Assembly: GCF_029254265.1 (NCBI RefSeq)
Contig: NZ_JAQWXX010000132.1
Span: forward strand, 99,436 to 163,435
DNA: 64,000 nt
Reading direction: 5' to 3'
Source of the DNA: Algoriphagus sp.
GTDB taxonomy: Bacteria; Bacteroidota; Bacteroidia; Cytophagales; Cyclobacteriaceae
In this document: one piece after another, positions 48,401 through 58,395 of the stretch
How positions within the stretch are numbered: the first letter of the stretch is position 1
How the letters are laid out: each line of letters begins with the position of its first letter
The notes under the pieces: generated by a model
Databases searched by the model: none
Told to the model about the DNA's origin: nothing
What the model saw: only the letters and a program-made list of their open reading frames with translations
Program-made: the position numbers and the translations under genes

Positions 48401-49597
48401 ATGTATACAATGGCTTTTGCACTGTTATCAGTGTTTCTACAGACCCAAACTTTGGATACTGGGTATTATTATTTTGGCAATACCAATGTAATAGGAGTAG
48501 GGATACTCGAAGGAGAAGAGAAAGAGGGAGAATGGAAAGTTTATGTTAGAAATAATCCAGAGCAACTTCCTAAAAGTTCATTACTTCAAGCTGACCTTGA
48601 AGAGTTTGAACGAGATTTTAAACAGGAATTTCCTTTGTTTGTCATAGACTTTGAAAAAGGAGTTCCCAATGGACGTTTCTTGGAAAATCATCCAAATGGC
48701 AAGCCCAAAGTAGTAACTCATATGACCGATGGAGTTTTGGATGGTGAATTCAGCGAATTTCAAGAAGACGGGGAGTTACATTTTACAGGTACAATTTTGC
48801 AGGGTAAAAAGGACGGGGAGTGGATAGAATATCTAAAATCTGGAGAAATCAAAACTTCGCTGATTTATAATCAAGGATATTTAGACGGAAAATCTCATGG
48901 ATATTTTCCTGATGGAAGCGTAGAATGGGAGGGTGTATTCAAAAAAGGAGAACTGGATGGTCCTTATGCGTATTACCTGCCTGATTCGGGAATTAAATTC
49001 AAAGGTCAATTTGCTAAGAATATTCCGGTTGGAGAATGGTTTGAGAAATTGGAAATCGTTCCGGGATTTTATAGAAAAGGAACTTATAAAAACGGACTCA
49101 AGGAAGGTGAATGGCAACTTCTTGGTTCAGAAGGGAAGATTTTGCAGGCAGAGCAATACAAGAAAGGAAAGTTGATATCTCTGGGTGAATTTCAGATTCC
49201 AAATCCGGAATTGGATAAAAACAAAGTAAAAAATGGCAATGGAAAACGATATTTCTATAATGAAGAAGGGCAGATCCTTGCAAAGGGAAAAATCTCCAAA
49301 GGGATGGTAAAGGGTAATTGGTATTTTTATTTTCCAGAATCCAATCGGATCTCAGCTTTAGGCCAGCTATCAGGATCTGAGCGAGTTGGCACCTGGTATT
49401 TTTACAGTTTTGACGGTGAAACCTTAGATCAAATTGCTTATGGACGAGAAAAGGGGGAATCTTATAGCGGACAAGACTCATTGAAATTGGATAGTGGCAG
49501 ACAGGGTGTTCCCTTTGGATCTGGATCACCATTAACTCCGGACAAATTCGCCGAAACGCAAATGCGTATGTCCACCATGGGGCAATTTTTAAAATAA
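48401..49597 (+). CDS. MORN-like repeat protein (paralog 1)
   Basis: Repeats of G.W..Y...G.I...Y..G..DG.....P.G such as HFTGTILQGKKDGEWIEYLKSGEIKTS. Confidence 0.8.
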   Translation: MYTMAFALLSVFLQTQTLDTGYYYFGNTNVIGVGILEGEEKEGEWKVYVRNNPEQLPKSSLLQADLEEFERDFKQEFPLFVIDFEKGVPNGRFLENHPNGKPKVVTHMTDGVLDGEFSEFQEDGELHFTGTILQGKKDGEWIEYLKSGEIKTSLIYNQGYLDGKSHGYFPDGSVEWEGVFKKGELDGPYAYYLPDSGIKFKGQFAKNIPVGEWFEKLEIVPGFYRKGTYKNGLKEGEWQLLGSEGKILQAEQYKKGKLISLGEFQIPNPELDKNKVKNGNGKRYFYNEEGQILAKGKISKGMVKGNWYFYFPESNRISALGQLSGSERVGTWYFYSFDGETLDQIAYGREKGESYSGQDSLKLDSGRQGVPFGSGSPLTPDKFAETQMRMSTMGQFLK

Positions 49598-49623
49598 ATA
49601 ATAGCAGTTTTTTTTGACCAAAT

Positions 49624-49659
49624 CATCTGATCAAATTGCCGTTTCGATTTGATCAGATG
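49624..49659. repeat. 13-bp perfect inverted repeat at duplication junction
   Basis: catctgatcaaat-tgccgtttcg-atttgatcagatg. Confidence 0.8.
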
Positions 49660-49678
49660 CTGAAGTAGGAAATTAGAC

Positions 49679-49867
49679 TTGCCTTTCAAAGTCTTAATCA
49701 ATAAGAAAGAATGCGGACACTTCGTCGGCCGAACGGAGTTTGACTCAATCGAAGTGGATAATGAGGTGCTAATCGATGCGGCCAAACATTACTGCCGAGT
49801 GGGGGACTTTGTGCAAGCGAAAATCACCGATGCGACGGAATTTGATTTGTATGGAGAAGTGATCTAA
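49679..49867 (+). pseudogene. Orphan C-terminal (TRAM domain) fragment of rimO
   Basis: FKVLINKKECGHFVGRTEFDSIEVDNEVLIDAAKHYCRVGDFVQAKITDATEFDLYGEVI vs RimO tail FKVLIDKKEGGHFVGRTEFDSIEVDNEVLIDAAKHYCRVGDFVQAKITDATEFDLYATVEE; track ORF uses a TTG start. Confidence 0.88.
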
Positions 49868-49890
49868 ACAATTAAATTTCAAATACCGTT

Positions 49891-49923
49891 AACCCGATAG
49901 AATTAGAACCTATCGGGTTTTTT
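49891..49923 (+). terminator. Terminator after the rimO fragment
   Basis: aacccgatagaattagaacctatcgggtttttt. Confidence 0.85.
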
Positions 49924-49949
49924 CGTGCTCATCTGAAAACGCTATCCCT

Positions 49950-51302
49950 ATGAAAACGATCTTCACTTTTCTCATCGGATTAATATTCCTTTATAATCCT
50001 CAACAGGAAGACAAAAACACTTATTTCTATTTTGGAAATACCAATTTTATTGGGACTGGTCCAATGGAAAATGGAAAAAAGAATGGGGATTGGAATATCT
50101 ACCAACGAATAGATCTCTCAGAATTGCCGGTAGCATCTATCGAAGCAGTGGATGGTGAGAAGATTAGTCAGCAATTTGATCTTACGAAAACTGTTTATCG
50201 AATTAGCTTTAAAAATGACCTCCCTGATGGTATTTTGGAAGAGCATTTTTCAAATGGGAAAATTAAAAAGTTGGTAAATTATTCTGAAGGAATGCTAAAT
50301 GGTGACTTTTTTGAATTTAGCCAGGAAGGTGAAATTCTGCTCTCAGGAAGCTATTTTGAAGATCAGAAAGTGGGAGAATGGAATTCTTTTTATTCGGATG
50401 GGACTAAGAAATCTGATTTTTTTTATGAAGAAGGTCTTCTTTCTGGAATTACAAAAAATTACTATCCAGACGGGACAGTTGCGGAATTGATTTCATTAAA
50501 ATCCGGCCAAATGGATGGTTCCTATCAATCTTTTTTTCAAAATGGGGTCAAGCAAAAAATGGTACAGTTTCTGGATGGAAAGGAGCATGGAGATTTCATT
50601 TTATATTATCCAGATGGAAAAATAAGTGCTAAAGGCGAATTCGAAAAAGGTAGTCTAAGTGGGAACTGGGAGTTTTTTAATGCTGATGGCATATTGCTTT
50701 CCGAAGGAACTTATCAAGCGGGTCAAAAAAGTGGAGAATGGAAAGAAGTATTTGAAGGAGTAGCCGGACTTTACAAATCGGGAGAATACCTTGTTGGTTT
50801 AAAGACAGGGAGTTGGAAGGTGATTGATTCCGACGGATTCGTGTATCAGGAGGAAATCTATATTGAGGACAAACTGGTCTCAATAAGCGAATTCAAAACC
50901 ATTTCAGGCAATCTTTTGGAAAGTGGAAAAATAAAAAATGGTAACGGCAGGCGAATTATCTTCGATTCTGTAGGGAATATTCTTGAAAAAGGAAGATATG
51001 CGAAAGGTAAGCGTTCAGGACTATGGTATCAGTATTTTCCAAAAACAGAAAGTGTGGCTAGTACTGGCAACTATTCTGGGGGAAACAAAATTGGTACTTG
51101 GAACTATTACGACTTTGCCGGGCAATTGGTCAGCCAAAAAGACTTTAGCAAAGATGAAAATGCTGATTTTAGAAATCCACCAACACCGGAAAAACAGTTA
51201 GAGGATCGATTAGGTCTGGGAAGGTTTTTTTCCAACCAACCTCAATCGGCCAATGATCTCAGTTATTTGCAGCGGTTTAATTTTGTCAATTCCACATTCT
51301 AA
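49950..51302 (+). CDS. MORN-like repeat protein (paralog 2)
   Basis: YFYFGNTNFIGTGPMENGKKNGDWNIYQR parallels paralog 1 YYYFGNTNVIGVGILEGEEKEGEWKVYVR; repeated G-W-Y units. Confidence 0.82.
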   Translation: MKTIFTFLIGLIFLYNPQQEDKNTYFYFGNTNFIGTGPMENGKKNGDWNIYQRIDLSELPVASIEAVDGEKISQQFDLTKTVYRISFKNDLPDGILEEHFSNGKIKKLVNYSEGMLNGDFFEFSQEGEILLSGSYFEDQKVGEWNSFYSDGTKKSDFFYEEGLLSGITKNYYPDGTVAELISLKSGQMDGSYQSFFQNGVKQKMVQFLDGKEHGDFILYYPDGKISAKGEFEKGSLSGNWEFFNADGILLSEGTYQAGQKSGEWKEVFEGVAGLYKSGEYLVGLKTGSWKVIDSDGFVYQEEIYIEDKLVSISEFKTISGNLLESGKIKNGNGRRIIFDSVGNILEKGRYAKGKRSGLWYQYFPKTESVASTGNYSGGNKIGTWNYYDFAGQLVSQKDFSKDENADFRNPPTPEKQLEDRLGLGRFFSNQPQSANDLSYLQRFNFVNSTF

Positions 51303-51330
51303 GCTTTAAAATCACTTATATGTTTCATTT

Positions 51331-51370
51331 AATGCAGTCAGGCTGAAAGGTTTGACTGCATTGCTTTTTT
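51331..51370 (+). terminator. Terminator after MORN paralog 2
   Basis: aatgcagtca-ggctgaaaggtt-tgactgcattgctttttt. Confidence 0.8.
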
Positions 51371-51484
51371 ATAAGATCATTGGTTTGGGATCCCTATGAT
51401 TTGAATTTAAAATAGTCAATTAGAAAGCTGTTAAACATTTGGGAGTTCTTGGCAAGTCTCGGTTAAACCTTCTATTTTTAAAGT

Positions 51485-52354
51485 ATGAAAAAAATCCTTC
51501 TTTCACTGCTCGCACTTTTACCCATGACTGTTTTTGCTCAATTCTCTTACGACCTTCAAGGCCATCGGGGCAGTAGAGGTTTGATGCCGGAAAATACCAT
51601 TCCTGCCATGATCAAAGCGATGGATCTTGGTGCGACGACGCTGGAAATGGATCTGGCAATCACCAAAGACGGGGATGTGATTCTTTCACACGAGCCATTT
51701 ATGAATCCGGTGATTTGCCTGACTCCGGATGCAGCCACGATTGATGCGAAAGATCATTCTTACAATCTGTATGAAATGACTTATCGTGAGATTTTGGGAT
51801 TCGATTGTGGAACTAAAGTTCATCAGGGATTTCCGCAGCAAGTCAAGTTTTTTGCCACCAAACCACTCTTAAAAGATGTTTTTGTGGTGACTGAGAAATA
51901 CGCCAAGGATATGAATCTTCCTGCGCCACGCTACAATATTGAGATTAAAAGCAGTCCGGAGGGAGATGGGATCTATCATCCTGAAGTAAGCGAGTTTTCA
52001 GACAAAGTGGTCAAGCTGATTTCCGAATCGATAGGCTGGGAGCGGGTGAATATCCAGTCTTTTGACTTTCGGGTCTTAAAATATATTCATGCGACTTATC
52101 CCGATGTTCCGCTAGCCATGCTGGTGGAGAATGCGGCAACTTACAAAGCAGATCTGGAGGAATTGGGTTTTCAACCGGAGATTTTCTCACCTTACTTTGT
52201 GGGTTTAACTCCTGAAATCATCCAGACGCTAAAAGAAAAAGGAATGAAAATTATTCCTTGGACCGTGAATACTACTCCTCAGATGGAAAAGCTTCTCGAA
52301 ATGGGTGTGGATGGGATTATCACAGATTATCCGAATTTGGCTCCGAAGCGTTAG
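51485..52354 (+). CDS. Glycerophosphodiester phosphodiesterase
   Basis: DLQGHRGSRGLMPENTIPAMIKAMDLGATTLEMDLAITKDGDVILSHE. Confidence 0.92.
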   Translation: MKKILLSLLALLPMTVFAQFSYDLQGHRGSRGLMPENTIPAMIKAMDLGATTLEMDLAITKDGDVILSHEPFMNPVICLTPDAATIDAKDHSYNLYEMTYREILGFDCGTKVHQGFPQQVKFFATKPLLKDVFVVTEKYAKDMNLPAPRYNIEIKSSPEGDGIYHPEVSEFSDKVVKLISESIGWERVNIQSFDFRVLKYIHATYPDVPLAMLVENAATYKADLEELGFQPEIFSPYFVGLTPEIIQTLKEKGMKIIPWTVNTTPQMEKLLEMGVDGIITDYPNLAPKR

Positions 52355-52405
52355 TTTTTGCCCTTTGACTCCCTTTTCCTAATTTAGCAGACTAAAATCC
52401 CCCGA

Positions 52406-53569
52406 ATGAAGTTGATTGAAGTCACCACGCCTGCCCATCAGAAGGAGTTTATTGAGATGGCGGTGCGTCTTTATAAAAATGAGAAAAATTGGATTCGACC
52501 CTTGGATGCTGATATCGAAGGACTTTTTCATTCAGAAACCAACAAGCTTTTTCGAAATGGTGCCAAAGCTAAACGCTGGCTTTTACAAAATGACAAAGGT
52601 GAAACCATAGGACGAGTAGCTGCTTTCATCAATCCTAAGATGAAGGAAAAGCAGCCTACCGGGGGCCTTGGTTTCTTTGAATGCATCAAAGATCAGGAAG
52701 CCGCATTTTTACTTTTCGATACCGCAAAAGCTTGGTTGGAAAGCGAGGGAATGGAAGCCATGGACGGCCCGATCAACTTTGGAGAGCGGGATAAGTGGTG
52801 GGGACTACTGGTTGATGGATTTACGGAGCCGAACTACAATATGCCCTGGAACTTTGGCTACTACCAAGAATTCTTTGAGAATTATGGCTTTCAGCTTTAC
52901 TTCAAGCAATTCACCTATGCCAGAAATGTGCAGAATGTAGGCTTTGATGAAAAGATGATCAAGCGTGCAAATGCAGTCATTGCAGATCCTGATTATTCGT
53001 TTCGGTATATAAAAGGAAAAGAACTACAGGAAAAAGCGCCGGAATACTTTATGACGGTGTATAATAAAGCCTGGGCTCGGCATATGGGTAAAACTATTGC
53101 GCTAAAGGAAGCGCAACTGATGTTTGGAAAGATGAAACCGATCATCGATCCGAAGTTAATTTACTTTGGTTTTTATAAAGGAGAGCCCGTTTCCATGTTT
53201 ATTCAGATTCCGGAGATTAATCAGATTTTCAAGCATGTAAATGGGAAAATGGATCTGATCGGAAAACTCAAATTCCTTTGGTACAAGACCTTTTCTCCAC
53301 CTAATAAAATGTTGGGATTGGTGTTTGGCGTAGTGCCAGAGCATCAAGGAAAAGGCGTAGAAAGTGCCATGGTAGTAGAATATGACAAAATGAGTGGGAA
53401 AAGTGATTTTCAATATAAAACCATAGAGATGAACTGGATTGGAGACTTCAATCCAAAGATGATGCGAGTCTGTGAACAACTTTTAGCTGATATTTATAAA
53501 ACCCATCATACCTACCGGTATTTATTTGATAGAGAGAAACCTTTCGAGCGGCATCGAATTTTTGATTGA
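52406..53569 (+). CDS. GNAT-like acyltransferase family protein
   Basis: FIEMAVRLYKNEKNWIRPLDADI...GRVAAFINPK...FGVVPEHQGKGVESAMV. Confidence 0.7.
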   Translation: MKLIEVTTPAHQKEFIEMAVRLYKNEKNWIRPLDADIEGLFHSETNKLFRNGAKAKRWLLQNDKGETIGRVAAFINPKMKEKQPTGGLGFFECIKDQEAAFLLFDTAKAWLESEGMEAMDGPINFGERDKWWGLLVDGFTEPNYNMPWNFGYYQEFFENYGFQLYFKQFTYARNVQNVGFDEKMIKRANAVIADPDYSFRYIKGKELQEKAPEYFMTVYNKAWARHMGKTIALKEAQLMFGKMKPIIDPKLIYFGFYKGEPVSMFIQIPEINQIFKHVNGKMDLIGKLKFLWYKTFSPPNKMLGLVFGVVPEHQGKGVESAMVVEYDKMSGKSDFQYKTIEMNWIGDFNPKMMRVCEQLLADIYKTHHTYRYLFDREKPFERHRIFD

Positions 53570-53734
53570 CGAAATACTAAGTTCGAAATGCGAGATTGAA
53601 AGTATTGTTGGCACAATTTCCTAATCTTAAAATTTTGAATGAAGAATGCTGAATATCAAATAATGAAGTACCGTTAACCTCTGAATCCAATTTTCCAATA
53701 TTTCAATTTTAAAATTTTCCAATAAAAAATAAGA

Positions 53735-54730
53735 ATGAAAAAATACGACGTAACAGGAATAGGAAACGCCTTAGTAGATATTGAATTTAAAGTTACTGAT
53801 CAGTTTTTTTCTGAAAATGGTGTAGAAAAAGGCCTGATGACATTGGTCGATGAAGAGAGACAAAATGCCTTGATGAAAGTAATTCCTACCGCTTCAGCTA
53901 AAAAACAGTGTGGAGGATCCGCCGGAAATACAGTCATTGCGGTGAGTCAGTTTGGAGGCAAATCATATTATTCTTGCAAGGTTGCCAATGATGAGTTGGG
54001 GCATTTTTTCATGGATGATATGAAAGAAGCTGGGGTGACTTCCAATCTAAATGTGGATCAACTTGAGTCAGGAATCACAGGGAAATGTTTGGTAATGGTC
54101 ACCGAAGATGCGGAGCGGACCATGAATACTTTTCTTGGAATCACTCAGACCTATTCCATCGCTGATGTAAATGAAGCTGCGATCAAGGACTCAAAATATC
54201 TTTATATCGAAGGGTATTTGATTACTTCTGAAAATGGGAAAGCAGCGATGATTCATGCCAAGAAGATTGCGGAGGAAAATGGAGTCAAAGTAGCTTTGAC
54301 TTTTTCTGATCCTGCGATGGTAAAGTATTTCAGAGAACCTTTTGATGCTGTGATCGGAGCGAGTGTTGATTTACTTTTTGCCAATGAGGAAGAAGCGATG
54401 CTGTTCACAGGAAATGACAATCTTTTGGAAGCGCGGGAGGAATTGAAAAAAGTGGCTAAGCGATTTGTAATCACGCAAGGTAAAAATGGAGCGATGATAT
54501 TTGATGGAGATACATTTATCGATATCGAACCTTATGAGACCACGGCTATAGATTCAAATGGAGCTGGTGATATGTTTGCAGGCGCTTTTATTTATGGGAT
54601 CACAAATGGTCACAGTTATGCATCAAGCGGGAAATTAGCATCAATGGCCAGTTCGAAAATTGTTAGCCAGTTTGGTCCCAGACTACAATGGCATGAGGCT
54701 AAAGATATCTTAGCAAGATTGAATCCTTAA
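53735..54730 (+). CDS. PfkB-family carbohydrate/adenosine kinase
   Basis: YDVTGIGNALVDIEF, GGSAGNTV, DSNGAGDMFAGAFIYG. Confidence 0.9.
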   Translation: MKKYDVTGIGNALVDIEFKVTDQFFSENGVEKGLMTLVDEERQNALMKVIPTASAKKQCGGSAGNTVIAVSQFGGKSYYSCKVANDELGHFFMDDMKEAGVTSNLNVDQLESGITGKCLVMVTEDAERTMNTFLGITQTYSIADVNEAAIKDSKYLYIEGYLITSENGKAAMIHAKKIAEENGVKVALTFSDPAMVKYFREPFDAVIGASVDLLFANEEEAMLFTGNDNLLEAREELKKVAKRFVITQGKNGAMIFDGDTFIDIEPYETTAIDSNGAGDMFAGAFIYGITNGHSYASSGKLASMASSKIVSQFGPRLQWHEAKDILARLNP

Positions 54731-54772
54731 AAAAAATTAACCCGAGGCAATTTGTTTCGGGTTAATTTTTTC
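54731..54772 (+). terminator. Terminator after PfkB kinase
   Basis: aaaattaacccgaggcaatttgtttcgggttaatttttt. Confidence 0.8.
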
Positions 54773-54935
54773 TAAAACCACACTAAAAATTTTTTAGTTT
54801 GGTTATAATGTTATTTTTTAGAGGATTAATTGTGATAAAAGGTTCTGATGAGAGCTAAGAAGTTTAAAATGGTGCTTTATCGGTATTTTTGAAACAATTT
54901 TAACTTTAAGTGTATTTATTGAAAACAAACCCAAT

Positions 54936-56273
54936 TTGATTATGATGAGAAAAATTACCGCTTTGGGCTTAGTTGCCGGCATGTTGACCTTGCCTGCACT
55001 TGCTCAAAAGAAAATCGAATACAAGGAATTCGATTTGGACAACGGTCTGCATGTGATCATGCACCAAGATGAGACTACTCCTATTGTGATAACTTCGGTT
55101 CTTTACCACGTAGGTTCTAAAAATGAGCAACCCGACCGTACTGGATTTGCTCACTTCTTTGAGCATTTAATGTTTGAAGGATCACCTAATATTGAAAGAG
55201 GAGAGTATATGAACATCATTCAGAGTCGTGGTGGAACGCTGAATGCATTCACTTCAAATGACATCACTTATTATTATGAGTTGCTTCCATCAAATGAGTT
55301 GGAGCTAGCGCTCTATATGGAAAGTGAGCGAATGCTACAATCCAAAGTAGATCAGACAGGAGTTGAAACACAGCGGGAAGTCGTAAAAGAAGAAAAGCGA
55401 CAGAGCTATGATAACCGACCTTATGGATCTATCCTTATCGAAACTTTAAAAAGAGCATACACAGTTCATCCTTACCGTTGGGCACCTATTGGGTCTTTGG
55501 ATGATTTGAATGCGGCCTCTATCGAGGAGTTTCAGCAATTTTACAAGGATTTCTATGTGCCAAACAATGCCACCTTGACTATTGCGGGAGATCTTGATTA
55601 TGCCCAAACTGAAAAGTGGGTAAGACAATATTTTTCTGAAATCCCAAGAGGTACTAAAGAGATTTATAGACCAAATATCGTTGAGCCTAAGAAAACTGCT
55701 GAGATTAGAGATATCATTTATGACAATATTCAGATTCCTGCTGTGATTCAGGCTTATAACCTTCCAAAGCGAACTGATCAGGATTCCTATGCCCTTTCGA
55801 TGCTTTCTACTTATTTAACAGGTGGTAATTCTTCATTGATGACTAAAGAATTGGTAGATAAGCAGCAAAAAGCACTTGCTTTGGCAGCAATTCCTCTAGA
55901 ATTGGAGGATGGTGGCATATTTATCATGTATGGTATTACCAACATGGGGGTTGAACCAAAAGATTTGGAAACCGAAGTGGACAAGTTGATAAAGCAAGTT
56001 CAGGACGAAGGTATTTCGGATCAGGATTTTGCGAAGCTGCAAAACATCATGGAAAACAATTTGGTGAGTGGAAATTCATCCATGGCTGGAATTGCCCAAA
56101 ATTTGGCAGAATCTCATGTGATTTTTGGTGATACTGAGTACATCAACAAAGAAATGGAGATGTATAGTAAAGTTACCAAGGCTGATCTTCAGCGAGTGGC
56201 TCAAAAATACTTGGATCTGAATGGACGGGTAGTGTTGTATTACCTTCCAAAGTCAGCTCAGTCAACTGAGTAA
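54936..56273 (+). CDS. M16 family metallopeptidase (catalytic)
   Basis: HxxEH motif: HFFEHLMFEGSPN. Confidence 0.92.
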   Translation: MIMMRKITALGLVAGMLTLPALAQKKIEYKEFDLDNGLHVIMHQDETTPIVITSVLYHVGSKNEQPDRTGFAHFFEHLMFEGSPNIERGEYMNIIQSRGGTLNAFTSNDITYYYELLPSNELELALYMESERMLQSKVDQTGVETQREVVKEEKRQSYDNRPYGSILIETLKRAYTVHPYRWAPIGSLDDLNAASIEEFQQFYKDFYVPNNATLTIAGDLDYAQTEKWVRQYFSEIPRGTKEIYRPNIVEPKKTAEIRDIIYDNIQIPAVIQAYNLPKRTDQDSYALSMLSTYLTGGNSSLMTKELVDKQQKALALAAIPLELEDGGIFIMYGITNMGVEPKDLETEVDKLIKQVQDEGISDQDFAKLQNIMENNLVSGNSSMAGIAQNLAESHVIFGDTEYINKEMEMYSKVTKADLQRVAQKYLDLNGRVVLYYLPKSAQSTE

Positions 56274-56300
56274 TTGTTTCTCCTAATAATCAAAAAAGAC

Positions 56301-58346
56301 ATGAAAAAAATAGCAATAGCATTTGTATTGACATTTTTGGTCGCTGGGATGAGCTTTGCCCAGGTAGACCGAAGTAAATTACCATCATCAGGACCTGCGC
56401 CAGAAATCAAAATTGGCGAGGCAGAGACCTTCACGCTTGATAATGGCTTAAAAGTGTTTGTCGTTAAAAACGATAAACTTCCGAGAGTTTCATTTACTCT
56501 AGTTTTAGAGCGTGATCCGATAATGGAAGGTGATAAAGCTGGATTATTAGGCCTTGTGGGTCAAATGATGATGGCTGGGACTGAAAGCCGGACTAAAGAT
56601 CAGCTGGATGAGGAGATAGATTTTATCGGAGCTAGCCTTTCAGCTGGATCAACTTCGATTTTTGCATCCTCTCTTAAAAAGCATCAGGATAAAGTTTTGG
56701 ATCTAATGGCTGACGTATTGTACAATCCTAAGTTTCCTCAGGAGGAACTAGACAAGCTCAAGAAGCAAACTTTGACAGGTTTGGCGCAATCTAAAGACGA
56801 TCCTAATTCGATCTCTGGCAGACTGTCTTCAGCTCTTGTTTATGGAAAAGATCATCCTTATGGAGAAGTTGAGACCGAAGAGACTGTGAAAAATGTAGAA
56901 TTGTCTGATATCAAATCTTACTACGAAACATTCTTCAAGCCAAACGTAGCATATCTGGCAATAGTAGGAGATATGGACAAAGCTGAAGCTGAGAAAGTGG
57001 TTAATAAGTATTTTGCGAAATGGCAAAAGGGAGAAGTTCCGACATTTACTTACAATAAGCCAGCTCCGGTTTCAAAAAATGCAGTCGGTTTGGTGGATAG
57101 AAGTTCCTCAGTACAAACTGTGATCAATATCGCCCAACCGATTGACTTGACGCTAGGAGATGAGGATTACATAGCAAGCCGACTATTGAATGAGATATTT
57201 GGAGGAGGATTTTCATCCCGTCTTTTCATGAATCTTCGTGAGGATAAAGGATACACTTATGGGGCGAATAGCTCAATTTCAGCAGATAAGCTAGTTGGTC
57301 AGTTCTCAGCATTTGCCTCAGTGAGAAATGAAGTAACCGATTCTGCAGTGTATGAATTTATATACGAGATCAACAACTTGGTAGATAATGGAATCACTCA
57401 AGAAGAATTGGAATTGGCAAAAGCAAGTATAGCAGGATCATTTGGCAGATCACTGGAAAGTCCTTCGACGATCGCAAATTTTGCACTAAATACTGAGCGA
57501 TATAATCTTCCTAAAGATTACTATGCGACTTATCTGCAAAAAATGAATGCATTGACGGTAGAAGATATTAACGAAACTGCCCGCGAATTAATCGATCCAG
57601 ATAAGCTTTACATTACTGCAGTAGGAAATGCAAGTGAAATCAAAGATAAACTTGCTCAGTTTGGCGAAGTGACTATGTATGATAATATGGGCTTTCCGGC
57701 CAAAGAAATGAAAATGGTTGATGCAAATATCTCTGCAGAAAACGTGATCGAGAATTACCTAAATGCAATTGGAGGAAAGGCTGCAGCGCAGGCTGTTAAA
57801 ACTGCAAAAATGACGTTGGAGGCAGATGTGATGGGTAATCCGTTGAGCATTGCCATAGTATTTGACGCTGAAAACAGTGCTTATGGGCAAAAAACCTCAG
57901 TGATGGGTAATGTAATGCAAGCAACCAAAATCAAAGATGGAGCAGCTGAGATAAGTGCTCAAGGTCAAAGCATGCAGTTAACTGGTGCTCAACTCGAAGA
58001 AGCTATGATCAATGCTTATTTATTCCCTGAGGCTTGGTATGCCGAAAAAGGGTATACTGCTACACTGGAAGGGCTAAAAGACGTAGATGGAATTGCGGCT
58101 TATAAAGTTGTTTTTGCTTCTGCAAACGGGGCTAAACTGGTAAACTTCTACTCTGAAGAAACTGGATTAAAAATTAAAAACGAAAATCCAGCCAGTGGTG
58201 ATACATTCTTTAGTGACTACCAGGAAAAAAGCGGTGTCCTACTTCCGATGCTGTGGACTATCAAATCAGCAATGATCCCAGTGCCTCTTGAGGCTAAGGT
58301 GACTAATCTTGAAATCAACCCTGCTATAACAGATGCAGATTTCTAA
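56301..58346 (+). CDS. M16 family metallopeptidase-like (HxxEH absent) partner
   Basis: FTLDNGLKVFVVKNDKLPRVSFTLVLERDP; GLLGLVGQMMMAGTESRTKDQLDEEIDFIGASL lacks HxxEH; RLFMNLREDKGYTYGANS. Confidence 0.88.
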   Translation: MKKIAIAFVLTFLVAGMSFAQVDRSKLPSSGPAPEIKIGEAETFTLDNGLKVFVVKNDKLPRVSFTLVLERDPIMEGDKAGLLGLVGQMMMAGTESRTKDQLDEEIDFIGASLSAGSTSIFASSLKKHQDKVLDLMADVLYNPKFPQEELDKLKKQTLTGLAQSKDDPNSISGRLSSALVYGKDHPYGEVETEETVKNVELSDIKSYYETFFKPNVAYLAIVGDMDKAEAEKVVNKYFAKWQKGEVPTFTYNKPAPVSKNAVGLVDRSSSVQTVINIAQPIDLTLGDEDYIASRLLNEIFGGGFSSRLFMNLREDKGYTYGANSSISADKLVGQFSAFASVRNEVTDSAVYEFIYEINNLVDNGITQEELELAKASIAGSFGRSLESPSTIANFALNTERYNLPKDYYATYLQKMNALTVEDINETARELIDPDKLYITAVGNASEIKDKLAQFGEVTMYDNMGFPAKEMKMVDANISAENVIENYLNAIGGKAAAQAVKTAKMTLEADVMGNPLSIAIVFDAENSAYGQKTSVMGNVMQATKIKDGAAEISAQGQSMQLTGAQLEEAMINAYLFPEAWYAEKGYTATLEGLKDVDGIAAYKVVFASANGAKLVNFYSEETGLKIKNENPASGDTFFSDYQEKSGVLLPMLWTIKSAMIPVPLEAKVTNLEINPAITDADF

Positions 58347-58366
58347 TTATTAATTTTGAATACATG

Positions 58367-58395
58367 AAAAGGGAGCTCAAAAGGCTCCCTTTTTT
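58367..58395. terminator. Terminator between convergent M16 and M61 genes
   Basis: aaaagggagctcaaaaggctccctttttt. Confidence 0.8.

Noticed and set aside
49679-49867. Calling the 62-aa ORF a bona fide stand-alone TRAM gene
   Set aside because: Starts at TTG, exactly matches the RimO tail, and has no evident leader; kept as a fragment with the functional alternative noted in findings.
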